From: CAVRXT01 sp049644285
GTDB taxonomy: Bacteria; Acidobacteriota; Terriglobia; Acidiferrales; UBA7541
Assembly: GCA_049644285.1 (NCBI GenBank)
Contig: JBARRP010000097.1
Location: forward strand, 12,895 to 76,894
DNA length: 64,000 nt
Reading direction: 5' to 3'
Made by a program: the position numbers and the translations under genes. Every line of letters begins with the position of its first letter. Position 1 is the stretch's first letter. Positions 53,952 through 63,956 of the stretch are shown here, piece by piece. The notes beneath the pieces are model-generated. The model had not been told where the DNA came from. It worked only from the letters and a program-made list of their open reading frames with translations, and searched no databases.

Positions 53952-55259
53952 ATGCCACTCTCGCTCAGCGACGTGGGTCAACGAGCTCGACGACGCATCG
54001 GCCGTCACCTGCTTCCATTTCTTTTCATTCTTTACGTGGTTGCGATCTTAGACCGCGTGAACGTCGCCTACGCTGCCCTTCAGATGTCCCACGACTTGCA
54101 CTTCAGTGACCGTGTTTTCGGCCTGGGTGCGGGCATCTTCTTTTTTGGCTATCTACTGCTCGAGATCCCCGGTGCCCTCATTGTCGAGCGCTGGAGTGCG
54201 CGACGCTGGATCGCGCGCATTCTCATCTCCTGGGGCCTGATCACTGTTCTCATTGCCTGCGTCAATACGGCCCGGGAGTTCTACGTCGCGCGCTTTCTCC
54301 TCGGCGCGGCGGAAGCGGGCTTTTTTCCGGGGATCATCGTTTACTTGACGCACTGGTTTCGATTCGAAGACCGCGCCAAGGCCGTCGCTATCTTCATGGC
54401 CGCGGTGCCGGTCTCAAACATCATCGGCTCGCCCCTGTCCGGCTTAGTCTTGGGAGTCCGCTGGTTCGGCATCCAAGGCTGGCGCTGGCTCTTCGTCTTG
54501 GAAGGCGTACCGGCAATCGTCCTCGGCGCCATCACGCTCGCGTATCTAACCGATTGGCCCCGCCTAGCATCGTGGCTCCCAAAAGATGAATGCGATTGGA
54601 TTACCGACGAACTCGAGCGGGAGAAGCAGGCCAAGAAAGCCGTTCGCACTTTCACGATCGGACAGGCGCTTCGCCAGCCGGTCGTCATCCATCTCACGCT
54701 GGTTTATCTTCTCGGATCGATGGGCTTCTACGGTTTCGCGATCTGGTTTCCGACGATCCTCAAGCGCATGTCGGGATTGTCGGACTTCCATGTGGGGGCT
54801 CTGGCGAGCGTCGCCTACGTCGCAGCGTTTGTGGCGATGCTGGCGAACGGCTGGCATTCCGATCTCACGTCCGAACGGCGCTGGCACACAGCTTTCCCGC
54901 TCTTGCTCGCGAGCGCGGCCTTCCTCGCGCTGATCCCTGCAAGATCTCACCTATTACTTGAAGTGGCTCTCTTGACTTGCCTGGGCGCTTGCGTCCAGGC
55001 CTTCTACCCCACTTTTTGGCCTATCCCCACAATGTTGCTTGGCGAATCGGCAGCCGCAGCTTCCATCGGCTTGATCAACTCTGTCGGAGGACTAGGCGGA
55101 TTTGCGGGGTCCTACGGCGTCGGTTATCTAGCCAACCGCACATCTTCGTTCTCGGCGGGATTCGCCTATCTCGCCGTGTCCGTTCTTCTTTCCGCGCTGC
55201 TTCTGCTGTCTTTGCGCGCGCATGAGCCGTCCAAATCCGCGCGCCAGAATCATTCATAA
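53952..55259 (+). CDS. MFS transporter, anion:cation symporter-like
   Basis: 435 residues with twelve helices in two halves joined by a charged central loop (about residues 190-235). The opening LPFLFILYVVAILDRVNVAYAA and the GFFPGIIVYLTHWF segment are typical of the ACS subfamily, which moves organic acids such as hexuronates, tartrate or phthalate. It is likely cotranscribed with the dehydrogenase before it. The 3' end overlaps the convergent rhomboid gene by 10 nt. Confidence 0.88.
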   Translation: MPLSLSDVGQRARRRIGRHLLPFLFILYVVAILDRVNVAYAALQMSHDLHFSDRVFGLGAGIFFFGYLLLEIPGALIVERWSARRWIARILISWGLITVLIACVNTAREFYVARFLLGAAEAGFFPGIIVYLTHWFRFEDRAKAVAIFMAAVPVSNIIGSPLSGLVLGVRWFGIQGWRWLFVLEGVPAIVLGAITLAYLTDWPRLASWLPKDECDWITDELEREKQAKKAVRTFTIGQALRQPVVIHLTLVYLLGSMGFYGFAIWFPTILKRMSGLSDFHVGALASVAYVAAFVAMLANGWHSDLTSERRWHTAFPLLLASAAFLALIPARSHLLLEVALLTCLGACVQAFYPTFWPIPTMLLGESAAAASIGLINSVGGLGGFAGSYGVGYLANRTSSFSAGFAYLAVSVLLSALLLLSLRAHEPSKSARQNHS

Positions 55260-55936
55260 TAGTAATTGGGCCGTCTGGGACGCGCCCCGCGCGCAAATAA
55301 CAATCCAAGCAGGAACCCGCCAACATGCGCCCACCAAGCCACGCCTCCGGCGTTCACCGCCCCAAGCGAGCCGAGCCCACTGAGGAATTGCACCACGAAC
55401 CACAGACCGATAAAGATAATTGCCGGAATTTGCGCTGTGAACCAGAAAATAAAAAGAGGAACCAGAGTTAGAATCCGCGACGCCGGATAAAACATGACAT
55501 AGGCACCCAACACACCCGAGATCGCTCCGCTCGCCCCAATCGACGGAATCTTTGAACCCCAGTCGAAAATCAACTGCGACACGCCCGACCCCAAGCCGCA
55601 CACCAGATAGAATCCGACGTACGGGACGTGCCCGAAGCGATCTTCGACGTGCCCGCCAAAAATCCACAGGAACCACATGTTCCCCAAGATGTGCAGAAAT
55701 CCGCCGTGAAGAAACATGCAGGTAAAGAGCGGTACAAGTGCTGCTTCAAATGTCGTCCGGCCGACAAGCGCCAAGTGCACTCGCGCCGGCACAAGCCCGT
55801 AGGTGCTGACGAATCCGGCGGCGACGCTCTCCGGCAGCGAAATCTGATAAAGAAAAACTAGAACGTTAACCACGATCAGCGCGACGGTCATCGCCGGGAA
55901 CGTTGCGTGCGGGTTCAGATTCTTGAGAGGTATCAT
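55250..55936 (-). CDS. rhomboid-family intramembrane serine protease
   Basis: 228 residues with six or seven hydrophobic helices. The catalytic Ser is in GASGAISGVLG and the His in WWAHVGGFL; the HGGFLHILGNMWFLWIFG segment in helix 2 is also conserved. It cleaves single-span membrane proteins; the substrate is unknown. It lies 12 nt downstream of the PfkB-type kinase on the same strand. Confidence 0.93.
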   Translation of the reverse strand: MIPLKNLNPHATFPAMTVALIVVNVLVFLYQISLPESVAAGFVSTYGLVPARVHLALVGRTTFEAALVPLFTCMFLHGGFLHILGNMWFLWIFGGHVEDRFGHVPYVGFYLVCGLGSGVSQLIFDWGSKIPSIGASGAISGVLGAYVMFYPASRILTLVPLFIFWFTAQIPAIIFIGLWFVVQFLSGLGSLGAVNAGGVAWWAHVGGFLLGLLFARGARPRRPNYYYE

Positions 55937-55948
55937 GCGTGGGAATCC

Positions 55949-56920
55949 TCACGCGCTGCGGCGGAAGCTTTTGAGCTGCTCGGGGCGGTAGGCTGCTTCC
56001 GACCGCGCCCCGCACCTCATCAGATTCTCGATCTTTCGAACAGATGCGATTCCAGCTCGTGCGCCCACCGCAGTGCAGGCTAGCGCCGCTGCGGCGCAAG
56101 AGAATTCAAGCATTCGTTGAACCGTCCACGATTTCAGCAGGCCATAAACAATTGCTCCGTGGAAGATGTCTCCCGCCCCGGTTGTATCCTCAGCCTTCAC
56201 TTGAAATCCAGGGCAGAGTAAAAATTTGTCGCCGTCCCACGCGATTGCACCCAGATTGCCAAGTGTTGCGCCCGTGAGGCGATACTTGAACTTCTCATGA
56301 ATTTCAGGGAGTGCCTTCAATAGATCGTTTTCACCCGTGAGCCGCGCTGGAAAATCCTTCGAGGCAAAAAGAAAATCGACCTGCTCAAGTGCCGCTTGAA
56401 CTCCTGGGTAGAGGTTGTCGATATCGGCGACGACAGGTATTCCAGCTTCTCTTGCGATTCTTCCCGCCGCTGCTGCGGCTTCCGTGTCGTGCGCATCCAC
56501 CAGAAGAGCTTGTGCCCGCGTGATCCATTCCTTGCGAATCTGGTCCGCGCGCAGTTCCAGGCGGCGATCGCGCTTCCAAATGATCGTACGCTCGCCCGAT
56601 TGTTCATCGACGAGGATGTAAGCAATTTGGCTGGGACAATTCGGCGCGGAGAACAGATGCGCCTCGACGCGTTCGCGTTTGAGCTCTGCGGCCTGGAACT
56701 CGGCAGCCGCGTCGTCTCCCACCGTTCCGATGTAGCGGGTCCGTAGGCCCCACCTTTGGCACGCGACCATGGCGCTGGCGACTTGCCCGCCCGCGCGAAT
56801 GTCCGCAGAGAGAAGTTCGACCTTCGTGTCGAAGGCAGGGAAGTGCGGAAGCCGAATAATCGTATCGGTGGCGTTCAGGCCCACGCCCACCACGTCGACG
56901 CGTTTAGTTGTGGCGCGCAT
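55949..56920 (-). CDS. PfkB-family carbohydrate kinase
   Basis: Ribokinase-fold sugar or nucleoside kinase, 323 residues from ATG 56920 (GTG 56932 would add four). GLNATDTIIRLPHFP opens the sugar-binding region, RAGGQVASAMVACQRWG is the first PfkB signature, and DTTGAGDIFHGA carries the catalytic Asp and anion hole. The substrate is not evident. About 240 nt between it and recO on the other strand show no recognised feature. Confidence 0.9.
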   Translation of the reverse strand: MRATTKRVDVVGVGLNATDTIIRLPHFPAFDTKVELLSADIRAGGQVASAMVACQRWGLRTRYIGTVGDDAAAEFQAAELKRERVEAHLFSAPNCPSQIAYILVDEQSGERTIIWKRDRRLELRADQIRKEWITRAQALLVDAHDTEAAAAAGRIAREAGIPVVADIDNLYPGVQAALEQVDFLFASKDFPARLTGENDLLKALPEIHEKFKYRLTGATLGNLGAIAWDGDKFLLCPGFQVKAEDTTGAGDIFHGAIVYGLLKSWTVQRMLEFSCAAAALACTAVGARAGIASVRKIENLMRCGARSEAAYRPEQLKSFRRSA

Positions 56921-57164
56921 GGCGCTGAACACTCTAGCTGACGCTCGTCGTTTTACAAGTGCGAATGTTCAAGACAGACAGTTTCACCTTATACTTGAAC
57001 ACTGATTGCTGACCGCTGCTTGCTCGATAGCGATTGCGCGCCGCGCCCCGCTGTGATAGAAAATTTTTCTCGAGAGCATCACGCTCGATTCAATCATGGA
57101 AGGCCGCTCGTTGTGAGGGTCAGGGAAGGATCGTTCGGCCGCCCGTCGGCGCGCCGACACGTCG

Positions 57165-57908
57165 ATGCCGCTCCGCGAATCCGAAGCCATCATTCTTCAG
57201 AGTTATCCGCTCGGCGAAGCGGACCGTCTCGTCAGCTTTCTCAGCAGGAACATGGGCCGCGTCCGCGGCGTCGCAACTGGAGCGCGCCGTCCCAAGAGCC
57301 GCTTCGGCTCCACCCTCGAGCGCTTGTCTCACATCCGCATTTGGTTTTTCGAGCGCGAGACGCGCGAGCTGGTGCGCATCAATCAGTGCGAGTTAATCGA
57401 GTCGTTTCTCGATGCGCACGGCGATTACTCCTCGAGTGTGGTGCTCTCCCTCTTCAGCGAGATCACCGAAGCAGTTTTACCGGACCGCGAGCCTTCCGAC
57501 GCTTCCTTCCGGCTTCTGCTTCTCGCGGCGCAGACCGTGAAGCGCACTGGACGCACAGCTTTGCCCCTCGCGTATTTCAGTCTTTGGACAGTGAAGCTCG
57601 GAGGTTGGCTCCCATCGCTCAAGACCTGCGTGCGCTGCAGCAGGGAACTGGGCACGGAGCCGGCGTTCGTCTCACCGTTCCACGCGGGATTGGCTTGTGC
57701 GAAATGCCGTGTATCGGGCTTGAGACCTTTTTCGCCGGCCGCCATCGCGGCCGCCCGACAGATCGAAATCCAGCGGCTCGATCAGTTGAGCGAAGAAGAA
57801 ATCCCTCCACGCCAGGCGCGTGAAGTGACAAACTACATGCTCGATTTGATCGAGCATCAATTGGAGCGCAAGCTGACGAGCCGGACGATGCTGGAGCCGA
57901 AGGCGTGA
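57165..57908 (+). CDS. recO: DNA repair protein RecO
   Basis: Recombination mediator that loads RecA with RecR. In 247 residues: an N-terminal OB fold (SEAIILQSYPLGEADRLVSF and the GVATGARRPKSRFGS loop), a helical middle and a zinc-binding part with CVRC and CAKC. The length is typical. The GTG start of glyQ overlaps its stop by 4 nt, giving recO-glyQ-glyS. Confidence 0.93.
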   Translation: MPLRESEAIILQSYPLGEADRLVSFLSRNMGRVRGVATGARRPKSRFGSTLERLSHIRIWFFERETRELVRINQCELIESFLDAHGDYSSSVVLSLFSEITEAVLPDREPSDASFRLLLLAAQTVKRTGRTALPLAYFSLWTVKLGGWLPSLKTCVRCSRELGTEPAFVSPFHAGLACAKCRVSGLRPFSPAAIAAARQIEIQRLDQLSEEEIPPRQAREVTNYMLDLIEHQLERKLTSRTMLEPKA

Positions 57909-58867
57909 GGAAGCTCTTGAAGAAATCAATTACCAAGCCGTCACGCAAACCCCACGGTTTGTCTTTCCAGGATCTTCTATTGAAACTTGAGGAATACTGG
58001 GCCCGCCGCGGATGCGTTCTTCAACAGCCTTACGACGTCGAAGTCGGAGCGGGAACCATGCACCCGGAGACTTTCCTGCGAGTGCTCGGCCCTGAGCCAT
58101 ACCAGGTCGCATACGTTCAGCCCAGTCGCCGTCCGGCGGATGGAAGATACGGAGAAAATCCGAACCGGCTCTATAAGCACACCCAACTCCAAGTGATACT
58201 CAAGCCCGCGCCGGCTAACGTTCAAGAGATTTATCTCGACAGTCTGCGGAATATCGGAGTTGACTTGAAGCATCACGACATTCGTTTTGAGGAGGACAAT
58301 TGGGAATCCCCGACCCTGGGCGCCTGGGGCGTCGGATGGCAGGTGTTACTTGATGGTTTGGAAATCACGCAGTTCACCTACTTCCAGCAATCGGGCGGAA
58401 TCGACCTCGATCCGGTTTCAGTTGAATTGACCTACGGACTGGATCGCATCGCCGCGTATCTTCAAGGAGTGGATAACGTATACGACGTGCGCTGGTCCGA
58501 CACCGCGACCTACGCCCAGGTCCGCCTGGCGGACGAGCAGCAATTCTCCACCTATAATTTCGAGATGGCTGATCCCGCAACGACGCGAAAGATCTTCGAA
58601 TTGAGCGAAGCGGAAGCAGCTCGACTCCTGCGCGCCTACGGGGAGAAGAAGGGCAAGGACAAACAACGCTTCCCACTCCTCGCGGCCTACGATTTCTGCC
58701 TGCGTTGCTCCCATCTCTTCAACGTGCTCGACGCGCGCGGCGCGATTTCAACCACCGAGCGCGCGGCAATGATTGGACGAGTGCGGCAGCTCGCATGCCG
58801 AGTCGCGGCAGACTGGCTCGATCAGCATGCGTTCCTGTCACCCGCCGGCACCGGAGCAAGGTCGTGA
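57905..58867 (+). CDS. glyQ: glycine--tRNA ligase, alpha subunit
   Basis: Catalytic subunit of the bacterial alpha2-beta2 glycyl-tRNA synthetase. In 320 residues: FQDLLLKLEEYWARRGCVLQ, VGAGTMHPETFLRVLGPEP, QPSRRPADGRYGENPNR, RFEEDNWESPTLGAWGVGW and VSVELTYGLDRIA, all conserved class II elements. Start is GTG 57905 overlapping the recO stop; the first 15 residues are a basic extension. The glyS start overlaps its stop. Confidence 0.95.
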   Translation: MRKLLKKSITKPSRKPHGLSFQDLLLKLEEYWARRGCVLQQPYDVEVGAGTMHPETFLRVLGPEPYQVAYVQPSRRPADGRYGENPNRLYKHTQLQVILKPAPANVQEIYLDSLRNIGVDLKHHDIRFEEDNWESPTLGAWGVGWQVLLDGLEITQFTYFQQSGGIDLDPVSVELTYGLDRIAAYLQGVDNVYDVRWSDTATYAQVRLADEQQFSTYNFEMADPATTRKIFELSEAEAARLLRAYGEKKGKDKQRFPLLAAYDFCLRCSHLFNVLDARGAISTTERAAMIGRVRQLACRVAADWLDQHAFLSPAGTGARS

Positions 58868-61002
58868 AGACGCGCGGGGAATTCCTGCTTGAAATCGGCT
58901 GCGAAGAAATCCCTGCCGGGCTGATCGCCAAAGCCGCAATCGAGCTTAAAAAACTACTTGAAAAGCACCTGTCGACCCTCGGGCTGGCCGACGGCAGCAC
59001 GGTGCAGTGCTTGGGCGCTCCGCGCAGGCTCACCGCCATTATTAAAGATGTTCGCCTGCGCCAGGAGGACATCAGGAAGGAAGTCATCGGCCCCCCGAAG
59101 TCGATCGGCTACGATTCTGTCGGCGAGCCGACGCGCGCCGCACAGAGTTTTGCTGAGAAGCAGGGAATTCCACTCTCGAAGATTTCCATCGTCAACACAG
59201 CGAGGGGCCAATACCTCGCCGCGCATCAGATCGTTGCCGGCCGTGCCGCGCGGGAAATCCTCGGCGAATCGCTGCCGCAAATTATCCAGGAGCTCTCGTT
59301 CCCTCGCTCGATGTACTGGACCGCAAAGGACGGCCCGCGCTTCATCCGTCCGATCCGTTGGATTCTCGCGGTCCTGGATGGATCGGTGGTCCCGTTCACC
59401 TTGGCTGGAGTCAAGTCGGGCAATCACACCGCCGGGCATCGTTTCCTCGGGAAGCCTCAAATTCCGGTGACAAACTCGCGGGATTACATCGCGGCGTTGC
59501 GCCAAAACTTTGTCCTGGCCGATCCGGAGGAGCGTAGAAGCAGAATTGAAGCTCAGATTCAATCTCTGATTCGGCACAAAGGCTTGCATGTTCACGCCGA
59601 TCCGGAACTCACGAATCTCACAGTTTACTTGAATGAATATCCAACGGTGTTAATGGGCGACTTCGATCCCTCGTTTCTGGACCTTCCCGATGAGATTCTG
59701 ATCACAGTGATGCGCGATCATCAGAAGTACTTCGCAGTGGAAGACAAGTCCGGGGAACTGGCGCCACATTTCCTCGCCGTCATTAATCTCGACCGCGATT
59801 CGCATGGGCTTGTGCGCGCAGGCCACGAGCGCGTTCTGCGCGCCCGCTTCGCCGACGCAAGATTCTTCTGGGAGACGGACCAGAAGTGTCGGCTGGCCGA
59901 CTATCTTCCCAAGCTAGCCCACGTCACCTACGAATCGCGCCTCGGCAGTTACCGCGACAAAGTCGAGCGCATGCGCTGGCTCGCACGCTGGACCGCGGAG
60001 CAATGGTTCAGTTCAGGACATCGCCAGGCAGATGTGGCTGGCTCGGATCGCGCTGCCGAGCTCGCCAAGTGCGACCTCGCGACTGAAATGGTCCGCGAGT
60101 TCCCCGAGCTTCAGGGAGTGGTCGGTGGACTTTATGCGCGCGCCCAGGGAGAATCGGAAGCGGTGGCTTCGGCGATTTACGATCATTATCGACCGGTCGG
60201 CATCGACGACCCTGTCCCGCGCAATCTCACCGGCTGTATCGTTTCGCTTGCGGACAAGCTCGACTCCCTTACGGCTTGCCACGCCGTTGGCGCCATCCCG
60301 TCAGGTTCAAGTGATCCCTTCGCTTTGCGACGAGCTGCGCTCAGCGTCGTCAAAATTCTCCTCGAACTTAAGCTTCCACTTTCACTTTCGTCCGCGATCT
60401 CAGCCGCTGCCCGCGCACTCAATGACCATCCTCCAAAACTGAAAGTATCTTCTAAGGCGGAGCAACAGGTGCTCGACTTCCTCTTGGACCGCGCTCGATT
60501 TGTTCTGCGCGAGCGTCAAGGGTTCGCTTACGACGAAGTGAACGCTGTGTTCGCCGCCGGGGGAGATGATCTGGTGGACGCCACGCGCCGCGTGGCGGCG
60601 CTGCAGGCCATTCGTCACACGAAAAACTTCAGCCCGCTCGCCGTCGCCTTCAAGCGCATTCGCAAGATTCTGGAAAAGGCTGGCCCGAGTTTTGCGGCGA
60701 ACGGGGGACGACTCGCAGCGGTGCGCACGGATCTATTCCAAGAGGACGCGGAACGCTTGCTCCATGACGCGGCCACTCGCGTTCGGGATAAGGCTGCGGC
60801 GGAGAAACGCGTCGGGAATTATCGTCAAGCCCTTGAGGCCATCGCCGAGCTGCGGCCCACGGTTGACCGGTTCTTCGATGATGTCCTTGTGATGGCCGAG
60901 CAAGAGGAAGTTCGCAAGAATCGCCTGATGCTCCTTGCAGGCCTGCTCAAGGAGTTTTCGACCATCGCCGATTTCTCCGAAATCGTGGCTGAGGAAAAAT
61001 AG
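58864..61002 (+). CDS. glyS: glycine--tRNA ligase, beta subunit
   Basis: Large subunit needed for tRNA binding in the alpha2-beta2 enzyme. It is 712 residues from GTG 58864, overlapping the glyQ stop by 4 nt; a longer frame exists but lies within glyQ. Motifs: LLEIGCEEIPAGLI at the start, PRRLTAII, GPPKSIGYD, FPRSMYWTAKDGPRFIRPIRW, the HD-type region and a C-terminal anticodon-binding part with PTVDRFFDDVLVMAEQ. Confidence 0.95.
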   Translation: MKTRGEFLLEIGCEEIPAGLIAKAAIELKKLLEKHLSTLGLADGSTVQCLGAPRRLTAIIKDVRLRQEDIRKEVIGPPKSIGYDSVGEPTRAAQSFAEKQGIPLSKISIVNTARGQYLAAHQIVAGRAAREILGESLPQIIQELSFPRSMYWTAKDGPRFIRPIRWILAVLDGSVVPFTLAGVKSGNHTAGHRFLGKPQIPVTNSRDYIAALRQNFVLADPEERRSRIEAQIQSLIRHKGLHVHADPELTNLTVYLNEYPTVLMGDFDPSFLDLPDEILITVMRDHQKYFAVEDKSGELAPHFLAVINLDRDSHGLVRAGHERVLRARFADARFFWETDQKCRLADYLPKLAHVTYESRLGSYRDKVERMRWLARWTAEQWFSSGHRQADVAGSDRAAELAKCDLATEMVREFPELQGVVGGLYARAQGESEAVASAIYDHYRPVGIDDPVPRNLTGCIVSLADKLDSLTACHAVGAIPSGSSDPFALRRAALSVVKILLELKLPLSLSSAISAAARALNDHPPKLKVSSKAEQQVLDFLLDRARFVLRERQGFAYDEVNAVFAAGGDDLVDATRRVAALQAIRHTKNFSPLAVAFKRIRKILEKAGPSFAANGGRLAAVRTDLFQEDAERLLHDAATRVRDKAAAEKRVGNYRQALEAIAELRPTVDRFFDDVLVMAEQEEVRKNRLMLLAGLLKEFSTIADFSEIVAEEK

Positions 61003-61232
61003 AAAGAAGTACATCACGTTGGTGGAGTAACAAGTGAATCGGTAGCCGCGCAGGTCGCCGATTGTCAAAATCGAAAGTAAGACCTCAATGTCACGTTATC
61101 GGATGGCTGTTCGCGGCAGTCTTAGAGCAAACAAAGTAAGCGGATTCCATTTAAGTTTCAGTTGAAGAGTCGGCGAGTCGACACTTGCGTGCCGCCGACA
61201 ACGGCGCCACGGCGCACGAATGGGAGGCAAGC

Positions 61233-63956
61233 GTGAAATTCGTCTACTTCTTTGGGAACGGTAAAGCCGACGGCAATGGCGAGATGAAAGGTCTGCTAGG
61301 CGGGAAGGGCGCAGGCCTTGCGGAGATGACCAGGATTGGTTTGCCCGTCCCCGCCGGCTTCACCATCACCACCCAAGCTTGCGACTACTACTTGCAACAT
61401 GACAGGAAATACCCCACAGAACTGCGGGCGCAAGTGGTCCGCAATCTCGCCCACCTTGAACGCCTGACCAAGAAGAAATTGGGCGACGCCAAGGATCCAC
61501 TGCTCGTCAGCGTTCGCTCCGGCTCCGCGCGCTCGATGCCCGGCATGATGGAGACCATTCTGAATCTCGGGATGAATGATAAATCAGTCGAAGCCCTGGC
61601 CCGCCAGACGAACAACGAGCGTTTCGCCTTCGATGCCTACCGCCGGTTCGTTCAGATGTACTCGACCGTCGTAATCGGGTTGCCTAAAGAGGAACTTGAA
61701 GAGCGTCTTCGAGCTCTCAAGAGATATCTGGGCGTCAAAGAAGATCCTCAGGTATCAGCGCAAGGCTGGCGGCAGCTCGTTGGTGAGTACAAGGCTTACT
61801 TCAAGGAGAAAACCGGGAGGGATTTTCCGGAAGATCCCGAGGAGCAACTTTGGGGCGCCATCGGCGCAGTGTTCGAATCGTGGATGGCGGAAAAGGCTGT
61901 CACCTATCGTCGAGTCGAGAAGATCACTGGCCTGCTAGGGACGGCCGTCAACGTCGTCCAAATGGTCTTCGGGAATCTGGGCGACAACTCCGGTACTGGA
62001 GTTTGTTTCACTCGCGATCCCTCGACCGGCGAAAAAATCTTCTACGGAGAATTCCTCCTGAACGCTCAGGGAGAAGATGTCGTCGCCGGCATTCGCACTC
62101 CCATGCCGCTCACCGAAATGGCCAAGCGCATGCCCAAGGTTTACCAGCAGCTCGAGCGTGTCCGCCAGATTCTCGAAGAACACTACCGCGACATGCAGGA
62201 CCTCGAGTTTACCGTGGAGAACGGCACTCTGTACATGCTCCAGACGCGCACCGGAAAGCGCTCGCCGCAAGCGACCTTCCGCATCGCTGTGAGTATGGTC
62301 ACCGAAGGCCTGATCACCCAGGAGGAAGCGGTCGCTCGCATCAAGGCCGAAGATATCGAGCGGCTCTTTTATCCCGTCATCGACCCGAGCGTTTCTCGTC
62401 CGGATCTCAGCAGCCGCAAGCTCGCCACCGGAATCAATGCCGTCCCCGGCGCCGCGGTGGGCAAAGCCGTCTTCACCGCTCAGGAAGCGGAGGAATGGGC
62501 TGGGCGAGGCGAAAAGGTGATCCTGGTGCGCCGCGAGACGAGCCCCGAAGACGTCGGCGGCATGTTCGTCGCCCAGGGCATCTTAACCGCCACCGGAGGC
62601 AAGACCAGCCACGCTGCGGTTGTAGCGCGCGGTTGGGGGAAGTGCTGCGTCGTCGGCGCAGAATCGCTCGACATCGACGAAGCCGCCAAGCAAATGCGCG
62701 CCAACGGCCGCCTCATCCATAAGGGCGATTGGCTCACCCTCGACGGAAGCGAAGGCGCTGTTTATTCAGGAGAAGTCCGGCTCGCCCAGCCGCAGCCGCC
62801 CCGCTCGTACTTCACCATTCTCGAATGGGCGGACGGCATTCGCCGTTTGCACATCCGCGCCAATGCGGATACGCCGCACGATGCCCGCAAGGCTCGTGAA
62901 ATGGGCGCGGAGGGAATCGGTCTCTGCCGCACCGAGCACATGTTCTTCAAGGATTTCGAGCATCCCGAGCGCAGTGTCGAGCGCCAGCTCGCCATCCAGG
63001 AAATGATCATTGCCGACACGTCGGAAGCTCGTCGCAAGGCCCTTGAGAAACTTCTGCCCTTCCAGCGCCGCGATTTCATCGGCCTCTTCGAGGTCATGGA
63101 CGGCCTGCCCGTCACCATCCGCCTGATTGACCCACCCCTCCACGAATTCGTTCCGCACGATAAAGAGAAACAGGAAGAGCTCGCCAGGAAGATGGGAGTG
63201 AAGCCTGACGTGATTGCGCGTCGCGTCGAGCAGTTGCGCGAAGCAAACCCCATGCTCGGGCATCGCGGCTGCCGCCTTTGCATCACTTATCCCGAAATCC
63301 TCGAGATGCAGGTTACCGCGATCATCGAGGCGGCCATCGATTGCCAGCGCCGGGGCATTAAAGTTCTACCTGAGATCATGCATCCTCTCACTCTTGACAA
63401 GAAGGAGCTGCAAATTCTCGAGCAGGCCACACGCCGGGTAGCGGACGACATTATTTCGCGCTCGAAGGCAAAACTTGAATATTTGGTCGGAACAATGGTT
63501 GAGCTGCCACGCGCGGCGCTTCTTGCGGACCAAATCGCCGAGGTCGCCGAATTCTTCTCTTTCGGCACCAACGATCTCACGCAAACTGTAATGGGTCTTT
63601 CCCGCGACGATGCCGGCCGCTTCTTGCCCGACTACGTGGATGAGAAAAAGGCGGGAATTCTTCCCGCTGATCCGTTCCAGTCGCTCGACATCCCTGGAGT
63701 CGGTATGCTCATCGAATGGGGCATCGCGCGCGGCCGCAAGACCCGTCCGAAGCTCGAGGTAGGAATTTGCGGCGAGCACGCTGGCGACTCCGAGAGCGTC
63801 AAGTTCTGCCACCGCGTCGAAATGGATTATGTGAGCGCGTCGCCTTTCCGGGTGCCGATTGCCCGCCTCGCAGCCGCTCAGGCTGTGCTCGAAGAACGTT
63901 CGGCGAAGAAAGCGACCCGCGCCCGGAAGCTTGCTCGATCTCGCGGTTCAGCGTGA
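61233..63956 (+). CDS. ppdK: pyruvate, phosphate dikinase
   Basis: Reversibly converts pyruvate, ATP and phosphate to PEP, AMP and PPi, linking glycolysis and gluconeogenesis. It is 907 residues from GTG 61233, which has GGAGG 5 nt upstream; a GTG at 61185 lacks one. Order: ATP-grasp domain (LGGKGAGLAEMTRIGLPVP to about residue 340), phosphohistidine domain with the catalytic His in TGGKTSHAAVVARG, then a PEP-binding barrel with SFGTNDLTQTV and the catalytic Cys in GICGEHAGD. The C-terminal about 20 residues are basic. No regulator gene is seen nearby; the 230-nt region upstream shows no clear hairpin. Confidence 0.96.
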   Translation: MKFVYFFGNGKADGNGEMKGLLGGKGAGLAEMTRIGLPVPAGFTITTQACDYYLQHDRKYPTELRAQVVRNLAHLERLTKKKLGDAKDPLLVSVRSGSARSMPGMMETILNLGMNDKSVEALARQTNNERFAFDAYRRFVQMYSTVVIGLPKEELEERLRALKRYLGVKEDPQVSAQGWRQLVGEYKAYFKEKTGRDFPEDPEEQLWGAIGAVFESWMAEKAVTYRRVEKITGLLGTAVNVVQMVFGNLGDNSGTGVCFTRDPSTGEKIFYGEFLLNAQGEDVVAGIRTPMPLTEMAKRMPKVYQQLERVRQILEEHYRDMQDLEFTVENGTLYMLQTRTGKRSPQATFRIAVSMVTEGLITQEEAVARIKAEDIERLFYPVIDPSVSRPDLSSRKLATGINAVPGAAVGKAVFTAQEAEEWAGRGEKVILVRRETSPEDVGGMFVAQGILTATGGKTSHAAVVARGWGKCCVVGAESLDIDEAAKQMRANGRLIHKGDWLTLDGSEGAVYSGEVRLAQPQPPRSYFTILEWADGIRRLHIRANADTPHDARKAREMGAEGIGLCRTEHMFFKDFEHPERSVERQLAIQEMIIADTSEARRKALEKLLPFQRRDFIGLFEVMDGLPVTIRLIDPPLHEFVPHDKEKQEELARKMGVKPDVIARRVEQLREANPMLGHRGCRLCITYPEILEMQVTAIIEAAIDCQRRGIKVLPEIMHPLTLDKKELQILEQATRRVADDIISRSKAKLEYLVGTMVELPRAALLADQIAEVAEFFSFGTNDLTQTVMGLSRDDAGRFLPDYVDEKKAGILPADPFQSLDIPGVGMLIEWGIARGRKTRPKLEVGICGEHAGDSESVKFCHRVEMDYVSASPFRVPIARLAAAQAVLEERSAKKATRARKLARSRGSA

